From: Candidatus Dojkabacteria bacterium UBA2022
Lineage (GTDB): Bacteria > Patescibacteriota > Dojkabacteria > SC72
Reading direction: 5' to 3'
Length of the DNA stretch: 13,483 nucleotides
Assembly: GCA_002335495.1 (NCBI GenBank)
Contig: DDBW01000010.1
Location: 55,014-68,496, forward strand
The position numbers were made by a program, and so were the translations under genes. Shown here piece by piece: positions 6,737 to 13,483 of the stretch. The notes under the pieces were generated by a model. The model was not told the DNA's origin and searched no databases. It saw nothing but the letters and a program-made list of their open reading frames with translations. Within the stretch, counting starts at the first letter, position 1. Every line of letters starts with the position of its first letter.

Positions 6737-7583
6737 TTCTAAATGATACTTTAGCAACATTTTCAAGCTCATCTTTTCCATATTTTTTAACAAACTCCCT
6801 ACCCTGCTCTACTACGTGAACCGCCCCAAGAGGAAATGGGAAATCATAGTGCTGTGACATCTCTTCTATGGCCTTCAGGAAGTATGTACGAGCAATTATT
6901 GAGGCTGTAGCGGTAGGTAGATCCTGGCTCTCAGCATGATGCATCTGCATAAATTCTACTCCAACCATCTCTTTGCCCAACCTACCTTTATTTGTAGAAA
7001 ACTGATCTATAACCGCATAGTTATAATCAAAATTACGAGAGGAGAGCTCCTTAACCAAATCCTTTATATTTTCTCCATGAAGCTTTGCCAGTAGTTTTGC
7101 CACATTCATATAAATTTTATACTCAGTATTGTACTGGTTGGGCATAAGTGTTGTAATTTTATATACAACCAAGTCCTTAATCTTGCTATACATATCAACA
7201 ATCTGCCGATCGCTTAATTTCTTAGAATCAGTGATTCCAAGACTAGCAACCCTGGCATATGCTTCGGAGGGGATATAACAGGCTGCGACAATCAAAGGAC
7301 CAAAGTAATCCCCTTTCCCAACCTCGTCCGCTCCAATGTGGGGGATGTAATCAGGTTGCTCAACCTGATTACCTGTAACGATATTTAAGATACTCTTAAG
7401 GTCAACATTCCCCTGAACAACCAACTTCATGCTGCTATACAAAAGAACTGTTACCGCCCCATTACTAAGCTTCCATTTCAGATACGGATTAGGATCAGCT
7501 TTCTTTGTAAAACCAAGCTTAACCAAAGCGTCAAAAATTCCTCCCTCCTGCGATTGATCAATTTTAATGCTTTCAGTATTCAT
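6714..7583 (-). CDS. rnhC: Ribonuclease HIII
   Basis: This 289-residue protein is the expected length for RNase HIII, which cuts the RNA strand of RNA-DNA hybrids. The family signature is HIGADEVGKGDYFGPL (82-97), with catalytic D86 and E87; the GKGDYFGP form separates HIII from HII. A further active-site aspartate is D193 in VIDQF, and the TATASIIART helix follows. Residues about 15-70 form the small N-terminal TBP-like substrate-binding domain typical of HIII. The start ATG (7581-7583) abuts the cysS stop (TAG at 7584-7586) with no gap. AAAGGA at 7592-7597, 8 nt upstream, is a good ribosome binding site, so translation is probably coupled to cysS. The 3' end overlaps the convergent surface gene by 23 bp. 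A perfect 12-bp inverted repeat lies in the linker between the two domains. Confidence 0.95.
   Translation of the reverse strand: MNTESIKIDQSQEGGIFDALVKLGFTKKADPNPYLKWKLSNGAVTVLLYSSMKLVVQGNVDLKSILNIVTGNQVEQPDYIPHIGADEVGKGDYFGPLIVAACYIPSEAYARVASLGITDSKKLSDRQIVDMYSKIKDLVVYKITTLMPNQYNTEYKIYMNVAKLLAKLHGENIKDLVKELSSRNFDYNYAVIDQFSTNKGRLGKEMVGVEFMQMHHAESQDLPTATASIIARTYFLKAIEEMSQHYDFPFPLGAVHVVEQGREFVKKYGKDELENVAKVSFRTTQTVLY
7347..7372. repeat. Perfect 12-bp inverted repeat inside rnhC
   Basis: GTAATCAGGTTG (7347-7358) and CAACCTGATTAC (7361-7372) are exact reverse complements separated by CT. In RNA this gives at least an 11-bp stem with a 4-nt loop. It encodes the GNQVEQPDY segment joining the N-terminal domain of RNase HIII to its catalytic domain. 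No T-rich run follows on either strand, so it is not a standard terminator. Confidence 0.9.
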
Positions 7584-9053
7584 CTATTTAATCCTTTCAA
7601 CTTCCTGACCATTAGAGGTATCCTTAACAATATATCCCAAATTTTTAATTTCATCTCGCAATCTGTCGGATTCAGCATAATTTCCTGACTCCCTAGCTTT
7701 GGCCCTAAGATCCAAAACTTCAACAACCGCTTGCGGAAGATCTTCTTTCTCTTCTTTTTTCAAAACAGCCGGAATTAAGTTTAATCCCAAAACCTTATCA
7801 AAAGATTCTACTGTGGCAAAAATATCATTAACCGCTTCCCTTGATTTAACAACCTCAATAAGCACCGCAAAAGCTTCTGACATATTTAAGTTATCAGCCA
7901 AAGCCATTTTAAAGCGATTATCAAAATCCTCTAAAACCTCACCCTGCTGAATACTACCGATGCTCATTTTGTTTTTTAGCTTGCTAGTTAACGAAAGCCT
8001 GGAGTTCTTAGCTCCCTCTAACGCTTCCAAGGAGAACTGTAGAGGAATTTTGTAATTTACAGATATAAGAAGCCATCTAATATCCATTGGATCAAAGCCT
8101 AAATCAACCAATTCATTTATTGTATATGCATTGCCCAAACTCTTAGCCAGTTTCTCTCCTCCCTTTGACTGGAGGTGTTCATTATGAACCCAAAGCTCAA
8201 CAACCTCCTTGTTCAAGGCTCCAAAATTCTGAGCTCTTTCATTAGTGTGATGAACAGGAATATGCTCAATCCCCCCTGTATGGACAGATATATACCCCCC
8301 TAGGTATTCAATTCCCATAGCAGAACACTCAATATGCCAACCTGGAAAGCCATCACCCCAAGGAGAGTTCCAATGCATAGCATGGTCAGAGTACTCTCCA
8401 TAACGCTTCATCCATAACACAAAATCTGCAGGATGCCTTTTCTCCTGGTCTACATTAACATCATCACGAACCCCCACCAGCTTATCCTCCAGCCTTTGAC
8501 CAGACAGTTTTGTATATTCCTCATACTTACTTACATCAAAATACACAGCCTGCTTAGTCTCATACACAAAGCCCTTCTCCTCCATCATTTTAATCAGCTC
8601 AATCATAGGCTCAATGCTTGCAGTGGCTCGAATCCAACCCCACTCTTTTAATTGAGCAAGGTCAATATCACCATCCATTGCTTTACCAGAAGGAGCCAGC
8701 ATGTTTAAACGATACATATCACTTAGAAATGACTTCGTATAGTATTCCGCAACAACATAAGGGTCATTTGTACCAAGCTTCCTCCCCCCCTTCTCCATTT
8801 TATCCTCTCCAAAGTCTTCATCGCTGGTTAGATGCCCTACATCAGTGATATTCATGATTCTATGTACTCTATACCCTAGATATAAAAGAGCGCGGTGAAG
8901 AATATCCCAGTTAGCGTATGCGCGATAGTTCCCAATGTGCTGGTGGGAATATACGGTTGGACCACAGTTGTATAAAGTTACAACCCCCTCTGAATTAGGT
9001 TTTACATCTTCTAAACTCTTAGTTAGCGTGTTATATAGCTTAAGTTTCATCAT
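7584..9053 (-). CDS. cysS: Cysteinyl-tRNA synthetase
   Basis: This class Ia synthetase charges tRNA-Cys. The 489-residue product shows the CysRS opening LYNCGPTVYSHQHIGNYR with zinc ligand C30 and the HIGH-type motif HIGN (39-42). Further features are NITDVGHLTSDEDFGEDKME, WHIECSAMG with C243, HTGGIEHIPVHHTNE (258-272) supplying zinc and catalytic histidines, and KLAKS (301-305) as the KMSKS loop variant. The C-terminal anticodon-binding part ends with ESDRLRDEIKNLGY. Around residues 121-142 (PSGKAMDGDIDLAQLKEWGW) there is an insertion compared with the usual short PTIEPRATEHI segment. Two adjacent ATGs (9053 and 9050) could start it and neither has a Shine-Dalgarno. It heads a cysS-rnhC transcript with zero spacing between the genes. 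Confidence 0.97.
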   Translation of the reverse strand: MMKLKLYNTLTKSLEDVKPNSEGVVTLYNCGPTVYSHQHIGNYRAYANWDILHRALLYLGYRVHRIMNITDVGHLTSDEDFGEDKMEKGGRKLGTNDPYVVAEYYTKSFLSDMYRLNMLAPSGKAMDGDIDLAQLKEWGWIRATASIEPMIELIKMMEEKGFVYETKQAVYFDVSKYEEYTKLSGQRLEDKLVGVRDDVNVDQEKRHPADFVLWMKRYGEYSDHAMHWNSPWGDGFPGWHIECSAMGIEYLGGYISVHTGGIEHIPVHHTNERAQNFGALNKEVVELWVHNEHLQSKGGEKLAKSLGNAYTINELVDLGFDPMDIRWLLISVNYKIPLQFSLEALEGAKNSRLSLTSKLKNKMSIGSIQQGEVLEDFDNRFKMALADNLNMSEAFAVLIEVVKSREAVNDIFATVESFDKVLGLNLIPAVLKKEEKEDLPQAVVEVLDLRAKARESGNYAESDRLRDEIKNLGYIVKDTSNGQEVERIK

Positions 9054-9164
9054 ACAATAATCAAAAATTAATAATTAACGAAATAACCCTGAGAAATCAG
9101 GATTTAGTTTAGAAGACCCAACAATATATATTATTATTTCTTCGAGGATTCATAGTGAATGATA

Positions 9165-9788
9165 TCACAGCATACTTCTACCTTCAAATGACCTTTTAAG
9201 GGTCAGCTGGTCGGCATATTCAAGGTCGGCCCCCGTTGGAAGCCCCATGGCAAGTCTGGTAACTGTAACCATGTCATGCTCAGGAAGATTAGCAACTAGG
9301 TCTTTAACATAGCTTGCAGTAGCTTCTCCTTCAAGACTTGGGTTAACAGCAATGATAATTTCAAGGGAAGAATCTTGATCAAGCAGCTCAGTAATACGAG
9401 CCTTTAATTCTTTAAACCTAAGTTCATCAGCCCCTATGCCGTCAGCCGGCGAAATAAGGCCTCCAAGAACAAAGTACACGCCTTTATATATACCAGCATT
9501 CTCAAAAGCCACCACATCAAGAGGGTCTTCTACGACACACAAGGTCTTTGGATCTCTCAATGGAGAATCACATATACTACACGTAGGGGTATCAGATACA
9601 TTAAAACATTTACCGCAGGAGATTACCTTTGAATCCATCTCCAACAAAACATTTGCTAATCTAGTAGCATCTTTGCGCGTAGATCTAAGGAAATGATACG
9701 CCATACGAGCGGCGGACTTAGGACCAACTCCAGGCAACTTTCCAAGCTCTTCAATAACTTTTTCAACAGAGAGTGGAAGGACTGCCAT
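9165..9788 (-). CDS. recR: Recombination mediator protein RecR
   Basis: This 207-residue protein has all RecR modules in order. These are a helix-hairpin-helix (LPGVGPKSAARMAYHFL, about 18-34), a C4 zinc finger (C58, C61, C70, C73), a Toprim domain from CVVEDPLDVVAFE (84-96) through AVNPSLEGEATASYV, and the closing GLPTGADLEYADQLTLKRSFEGR. RecR acts with RecO (and RecF) to load RecA at gaps. It is translated from ATG at 9788, sharing one base with the ybaB stop (TAATG), with AAAGGA 10 nt upstream. It ends in TGA at the usual C-terminal position, so TGA is a stop codon in this organism. It is the last gene of dnaX-ybaB-recR; 111 bp separate it from cysS. Confidence 0.97.
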   Translation of the reverse strand: MAVLPLSVEKVIEELGKLPGVGPKSAARMAYHFLRSTRKDATRLANVLLEMDSKVISCGKCFNVSDTPTCSICDSPLRDPKTLCVVEDPLDVVAFENAGIYKGVYFVLGGLISPADGIGADELRFKELKARITELLDQDSSLEIIIAVNPSLEGEATASYVKDLVANLPEHDMVTVTRLAMGLPTGADLEYADQLTLKRSFEGRSML

Positions 9789-10078
9789 TAGCCAAGCATC
9801 CTTTTGATCTGGTCAAGATCAAAGTCTTTCATAGCTTCTTTCTGAAGGGTCTTCTGATAATCTTTGAAGGCTTCATCAAAAAGCTTCTTTATTAAATCCA
9901 AGTTCCCAGGAGCAAGTAAAGTATCATCGATATATAAGTCTTCGAATTCCTGTGCAAGATTCATAGAAAGCACAACTCTTCCATCCTTAGATGTACCAGA
10001 AACTTTTCTTTCTCTAAGCTTCTTTTGCATCTGCTTAGCTTCCTGCTGCATCTTAAAAAGTTTAGCGGGATTAATCAT
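9788..10078 (-). CDS. YbaB/EbfC family nucleoid-associated protein
   Basis: This 96-residue protein has the family's N-terminal helix rich in Met, Gln and Lys (KLFKMQQEAKQMQKKLRERK), then a beta segment with SGTSKDGRVVLSMN, and a C-terminal helix. YbaB/EbfC proteins form dimers that bind DNA and are commonly encoded between dnaX and recR, exactly as here. The length is at the short end of the family but complete. It starts at ATG 10078, 61 bp after the dnaX stop, without a Shine-Dalgarno, and its TAA stop overlaps the recR ATG by one base, indicating coupling. Whether it regulates transcription or supports recombination here cannot be told. Confidence 0.93.
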   Translation of the reverse strand: MINPAKLFKMQQEAKQMQKKLRERKVSGTSKDGRVVLSMNLAQEFEDLYIDDTLLAPGNLDLIKKLFDEAFKDYQKTLQKEAMKDFDLDQIKRMLG

Positions 10079-10139
10079 TTAGTATTGAAAAACAAGTTAT
10101 CTACGACAATAATATCAGAAGTTATCCATTAATGAAACT

Positions 10140-11801
10140 CTACATTCCTGCAAAGATCTCCTCAACCTTCTTATTCACAGGAGGTTTTGCAGAACTGCTT
10201 TCCTTCTTGGGAGCATCTTCCTTGGCAGGGACATTTGCGAGAATGAAATCTGCAGATACCTGTTTCTTCTTTTTTACACTCCCATTTACGATACAAGCGA
10301 TTTTCACCGAGGATCCGAAGAGATCTTTAATAGCCCCACTAATAAGTTCCTTACTCTTAGAGTCCTCTACCCTATCCTTATAGAACTCAAAAGGAACTTG
10401 TAGATTCATTGTATTACCTTCAAGATTTAACAGCTGAGAATTTTTAAGAATAGCCGCCAGGGGCCCGTTGTTAGACTGGATTATTTGAATTATATTAGTC
10501 CATTTCTCCTTAAGAAGTGCGAAATCTAAAGGACCTCCACTACTTGCGGGCATATCAGCCTCAACCTCAGAGGCGCTGTTAGAAGGCTCCTCTTCCTCAA
10601 TCGTATCGTCTTCCTGAACTTTGCTAGGGGCCTCAACTTTTACAGCTGGCTTAGCAGGCGCCTCCTTTTTAACAGAGGCCATAGGAGTTACTTTTGCAAC
10701 AACTTCTCTTTTAGGTTCAGATACATTAGTGGGAGTAGTAATCCCCGTTTGCGCATATTGAGCAATTAATAGCTCGAATGAAAGGATTGGGAAAGATGAA
10801 AACTTAATACTTCGATCCAAGGTTATAAAATCGGAAATAACCTTATTAATTGAAGCTAAACTAAAAGCTTCAAAACCAGGAAAATCCCCTCCCGATACCT
10901 TAGCAACCAAAACTTTTCTCATTCTCTCTAAAAGCTGCTTAACAAACTGGGCAAGATTTATCCCATCTTTTTCTACTTGATATATAAGCTCCAATGATTG
11001 TTTAACGTCTCCCGATAGCAATGCTTTTACGAAAGAATCTACAAAAGCATCACTCGTCATGCCCAAGATAGACCTAACTTCACTCTCAGTAATAATCTCA
11101 GGCTTATCACTCTGCATCTGACCACTAACAACCACATCAAGTAGCGACATAGCATCTCTATAACTCCCTTTTGCATTGTTAACCAACACATCCAAGGCAA
11201 CCTCTTCAAACTCAACCTTCTCCGCTTTTGCAGACCTTACTATTACTTTACGAATCTGCTCGTCAGTACCTAACTTGAAATCATACCTCTGACATCTAGA
11301 GAGAATTGTAGGTGGAAGCTTATGTACATCGGTTGTAGCGAGAATGAATACAACATGAGCAGGGGGCTCTTCAAGGGTCTTCAACAGTGCGTTAAACGCC
11401 TCCTTAGTTAACATATGCACCTCGTCTATAATATAGATCTTAAATCTGCCTTCGGATGGTGAGAACTCCAACTTCTCTTTTAATTCACGAATCTGATCTA
11501 TACCACGATTTGAAGCGGCATCTATCTCTATTAGATCTAGAAAACTACCTTTGGAGATGGCCATGCAGTGGTCGCACTCGTTACAAGGATTTCCCTCTTC
11601 AGTCAGATGCGAACAATTTAAAGCCTTCGCTAAAATCCTTGCCGTAGAAGTTTTTCCCGTACCACGAGAACCTACTAGAAGGTACGCGTTAGCGATTTTA
11701 CCCTTCTTAACGGCGTTTTTAAGCAATTTGGTAACCGACTCTTGGCCGACAAGTTCATCGAAAGTCTGCGATCTATATTTGTTATACAGGGATTTAGACA
11801 T
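10140..11801 (-). CDS. dnaX: DNA polymerase III clamp loader subunit gamma/tau
   Basis: This 553-residue protein has the AAA+ clamp-loader module: Walker A GSRGTGKTS (44-52), a zinc-binding cysteine set (C63, C73, C76, C79), EIDAASNRGIDQIR, Walker B with DEVH (126-129), LLKTLEEPPAHVVFILATT, and the sensor/arginine-finger segment ILSRCQRYDF (166-175). Collar domain III follows to about 360. Next come a Pro/Ala/Lys/Glu-rich flexible linker (about 370-425), a C-terminal domain starting near FALLKEKWTNII, and a basic tail ending VEEIFAGM. It loads the sliding clamp and bridges polymerase cores. The start is ATG at 11801 with no Shine-Dalgarno; a TTGAAG-17-TATCCT promoter-like pair places transcription at the ATG. 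A perfect A AAA AAG heptamer in the slippery frame lies at codons 509-511. Confidence 0.97.
   Translation of the reverse strand: MSKSLYNKYRSQTFDELVGQESVTKLLKNAVKKGKIANAYLLVGSRGTGKTSTARILAKALNCSHLTEEGNPCNECDHCMAISKGSFLDLIEIDAASNRGIDQIRELKEKLEFSPSEGRFKIYIIDEVHMLTKEAFNALLKTLEEPPAHVVFILATTDVHKLPPTILSRCQRYDFKLGTDEQIRKVIVRSAKAEKVEFEEVALDVLVNNAKGSYRDAMSLLDVVVSGQMQSDKPEIITESEVRSILGMTSDAFVDSFVKALLSGDVKQSLELIYQVEKDGINLAQFVKQLLERMRKVLVAKVSGGDFPGFEAFSLASINKVISDFITLDRSIKFSSFPILSFELLIAQYAQTGITTPTNVSEPKREVVAKVTPMASVKKEAPAKPAVKVEAPSKVQEDDTIEEEEPSNSASEVEADMPASSGGPLDFALLKEKWTNIIQIIQSNNGPLAAILKNSQLLNLEGNTMNLQVPFEFYKDRVEDSKSKELISGAIKDLFGSSVKIACIVNGSVKKKKQVSADFILANVPAKEDAPKKESSSAKPPVNKKVEEIFAGM
10269..10275 (-). 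other. Possible -1 frameshift heptamer (A AAA AAG) in dnaX
   Basis: The minus strand reads GTA AAA AAG in frame, so the heptamer A AAA AAG used by E. coli dnaX is present in the correct phase. A -1 slip would add 32 residues and stop at TAA (10171-10173), giving a 543-residue product instead of 553. A GGGAG element lies 3 nt upstream. The site is close to the 3' end, so it would not make a short gamma form; it may simply be a lysine run. Confidence 0.3.
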
Positions 11802-11807
11802 ACATCA

Positions 11808-11836
11808 TAGGATATTGATATAAAGAGTTACCTTCA
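11808..11836 (-). promoter_or_regulatory. Possible dnaX promoter (leaderless geometry)
   Basis: On the minus strand TTGAAG (11831-11836), a 17-nt spacer and TATCCT (4 of 6 consensus matches, about 11809-11814) precede the dnaX ATG by 7 nt. The 116-bp gap between mfd and dnaX (11802-11917) otherwise holds only a weak 5-bp hairpin at 11900-11914. Confidence 0.3.
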
Positions 11837-11917
11837 ATATTATTCTCTAGGTTATTTCTATTATGCGACAGTAAAAGGTTTAGGCTATTTATCTATATAT
11901 CTACCTTCAGTAGAGGC

Positions 11918-13483
11918 TTATTTATACCGCAACCTTAAAGCATCAACCGCCTCCTTTAACATCTTGGTATACAACCCGTAACCTACACTATTTATAACTC
12001 CAGACTGCTCCTTACCCAAAATATTTCCCGACCCTCTAATTTCAAGATCTCTATTTGAAAGTAGAAAACCAGATCCTAAACCTTCAGATTCTTTCAAAGC
12101 ATCCAATCTTAACTCTGAATCCCCTCTTAGCCTCTGGTACATGAAGTAGGCAAAGGCCTGAGCCTTAGATCTCCCAATCCTTCCTCGTATCTGATACAGC
12201 TGGGAGAGTCCGTAACGGTCGGAATCATCTACTATTAAAGTGTTAACGTTTGGAAGATCCAAACCATTTTCAATAATAGTCGTAGATAGAAGGACGTCAT
12301 ACTTACGATCTATGAAATCACTCATCAAACGATTCAGTTTATTCTTATACATCTGCCCGTAAACAACAGCAACTTTAAGCCCTGGAATTAAACCCTCCAA
12401 TTTAGCTTTAATGTCATCTAGTTCCGAAATTTTATTATGCAGGTAGTACACCTGCCCATCTCTATCTTTTTCAGTCATAATTGCACTAACGACTCTATCC
12501 CAGTCGAACTCCCCAAACCAATTCTTAATCGGTTTTCTATCTTGAGGAACAGACGCAAGAATACTCATCTCACGGACCCCATTTAATGCCAGACTCAAAG
12601 TCCTAGGAATTGGAGTGGCGGTGAGAGAAAGCACATGCGATTGAGCCCTCTTTTCTTTCAAAGCCTCTTTCTGTTTAACTCCAAACCTCTGTTCTTCATC
12701 TATGATAATCAGACCTAAACGATTAAATGCAACTCTATCAGACAGTAAGGAATGAGTACCAATTACCAAATCAACCGCACCTTTTTTGATCTTCTCGATT
12801 GCGACATCTTTATCAGCAGAATCAACTAATCTTGAAAGCTCGGCGATTGTAAAAGGATAATCAGAGAATCGTTTCAAGGCATTTTTATAATGCTGATGAG
12901 ATAATATCGTGGTTGGTGCAAGAAATGCAACCTGGAAACCTGCATTCAAAACAGCAAAGGCCGCTCTCATTGCAATCTCAGTTTTCCCAAAACCTACATC
13001 CCCCACTACAAGACGATCCATAGGGTCGCCCCCCTTAAAGTCTTCCACTAGCTGATTACTTATTACATACTGATCTTCTGTATCCGCGAATTCAAAACTC
13101 TCTACAAATTTCCAGAAGGCTTGTTCGTCGGCGTAGTCGTTTATAATAGGCGGAACCTTTGATATAGACCTAATGGCATACATCTGTACAAGTTCCTTAG
13201 CAATCGCAAGAACATCTTCCTCTACTCCTTTCTTAACTCTTTTCCATATACCACTATTCAATCCAGTTAATGTAGGTATTCTTTTACCGGCTCCCACATA
13301 TTTTGACAGTTTTGAGAATTGAGTAAATGGTATTAGTAACCGATCTTTCCCTGCATATCCAATCTCAATATAACTCCCCTGCTCTCTCTCTGTTATACCA
13401 TTGAAAACACCAATCCCATGATCTTCGTGAACAATGTAATCCCCAATCGCAAACTTCTTAAAGATATCGTCGCCAGCAATAAC
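11918..13483 (-). CDS. mfd: Transcription-repair coupling factor Mfd, 3' part (5' end beyond window; lacks D7)
   Basis: The frame is open to the right edge, so only the last 521 residues are visible. The GTG at 13295-13297 is an internal valine, not a start. The fragment opens with the RNA-polymerase-interaction (CarD-like) domain, with GDYIVHEDHGIGVFNGI at about 14-30, which separates Mfd from RecG. The translocase follows: Walker A GDVGFGKTE (about 161-169), DEEQ (about 262-265), SLTATPIPRTL, then the second RecA lobe with TTIIENGLDLPNVNTLIVDD, QIRGRIGRS, and the TRG region ending in LEIRGSGNILGKEQSG. Mfd removes stalled RNA polymerase and recruits UvrA. The protein stops 22 residues or so after the conserved GYGLYTKMLKEAV segment, so the C-terminal TRCF/D7 domain of about 150 residues is missing. 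The 116 bp to dnaX cannot encode it. Confidence 0.95.
   Translation of the reverse strand, partial: VIAGDDIFKKFAIGDYIVHEDHGIGVFNGITEREQGSYIEIGYAGKDRLLIPFTQFSKLSKYVGAGKRIPTLTGLNSGIWKRVKKGVEEDVLAIAKELVQMYAIRSISKVPPIINDYADEQAFWKFVESFEFADTEDQYVISNQLVEDFKGGDPMDRLVVGDVGFGKTEIAMRAAFAVLNAGFQVAFLAPTTILSHQHYKNALKRFSDYPFTIAELSRLVDSADKDVAIEKIKKGAVDLVIGTHSLLSDRVAFNRLGLIIIDEEQRFGVKQKEALKEKRAQSHVLSLTATPIPRTLSLALNGVREMSILASVPQDRKPIKNWFGEFDWDRVVSAIMTEKDRDGQVYYLHNKISELDDIKAKLEGLIPGLKVAVVYGQMYKNKLNRLMSDFIDRKYDVLLSTTIIENGLDLPNVNTLIVDDSDRYGLSQLYQIRGRIGRSKAQAFAYFMYQRLRGDSELRLDALKESEGLGSGFLLSNRDLEIRGSGNILGKEQSGVINSVGYGLYTKMLKEAVDALRLRYK

Noticed and set aside
7699..7950. Plus-strand open frame opposite cysS (and similar frames opposite dnaX, recR and the surface genes)
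   Set aside because: These lie antisense to genes with strong motifs, have low-complexity Ser/Lys-rich translations and no start signals; they are shadows of the real reading frames.
9088..9101. Hairpin CCTGA-GAAA-TCAGG between cysS and recR as an intrinsic terminator
   Set aside because: The stem is only 5 bp. On the minus strand it is followed by a mixed stretch (GTTATTTCG) rather than a T run. Termination of the dnaX-ybaB-recR transcript here is possible but unsupported.
9165..9167. TGA recoded as glycine (Gracilibacteria/Absconditabacteria code)
   Set aside because: recR ends at this TGA right after the family-typical EGR end, and readthrough gives unrelated sequence, so TGA is a stop here.
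11900..11914. Hairpin TCTAC/GTAGA after mfd as a terminator
   Set aside because: A 5-bp AT-leaning stem without a following T run on the minus strand is too weak.
13295..13297. GTG as the start of the Mfd-like gene (a RecG-like helicase of 459 residues)
   Set aside because: The frame remains open to the window edge and encodes a clear Mfd RNA-polymerase-interaction domain, so this codon is an internal valine.

Overview
The window looks like an AT-rich bacterial chromosome segment. It most likely comes from a Candidate Phyla Radiation (Patescibacteria) member such as a Dojkabacteria- or Microgenomates-type lineage. This placement is an inference from the style of the secreted proteins, the frequent lack of Shine-Dalgarno sequences before first genes, and recollection of similar proteins; no search was possible. 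TGA acts as a normal stop: recR ends on TGA exactly where the family ends. That argues against the TGA=Gly lineages (Gracilibacteria, Absconditabacteria).

Layout. Positions 1-2233 are minus strand: a tRNA-Ser(UGA) with encoded CCA, a DHH/DHHA1 phosphoesterase of the NrnA type, and a COG4586-type ABC ATPase with no permease nearby. A short divergent promoter region (2234-2289) separates these from a plus-strand block (2290-6736) of four exported proteins. Two are secreted beta-rich proteins with no anchor. Two are paralogous proteins with a signal peptide, beta-sandwich ectodomain and one C-terminal membrane helix. The block resembles in layout the WxL / WxL-interacting-protein (DUF916) surface complexes of Firmicutes, and it is the most interesting part of the window. 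From 6714 to the end everything is minus strand and housekeeping: cysS-rnhC (abutting), dnaX-ybaB-recR (the widespread clamp-loader / nucleoid-protein / recombination-mediator cluster), and the 3' part of mfd running off the right edge.

The right half is therefore a replication and repair neighbourhood (RNase HIII, DnaX, YbaB, RecR, Mfd) with CysRS inserted. The left half is nucleotide or RNA turnover plus transport, and the surface cluster sits between them. The mfd product stops right after the helicase/TRG region and appears to lack the C-terminal autoinhibitory D7 domain. Several first genes have a -10-like hexamer 5-7 nt before the ATG and no Shine-Dalgarno sequence, suggesting leaderless or near-leaderless mRNAs. 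Genes inside operons (rnhC, recR) carry AAAGGA at normal spacing. No mobile element, CRISPR array or rRNA was seen, and no gene-free stretch exceeds about 120 bp.
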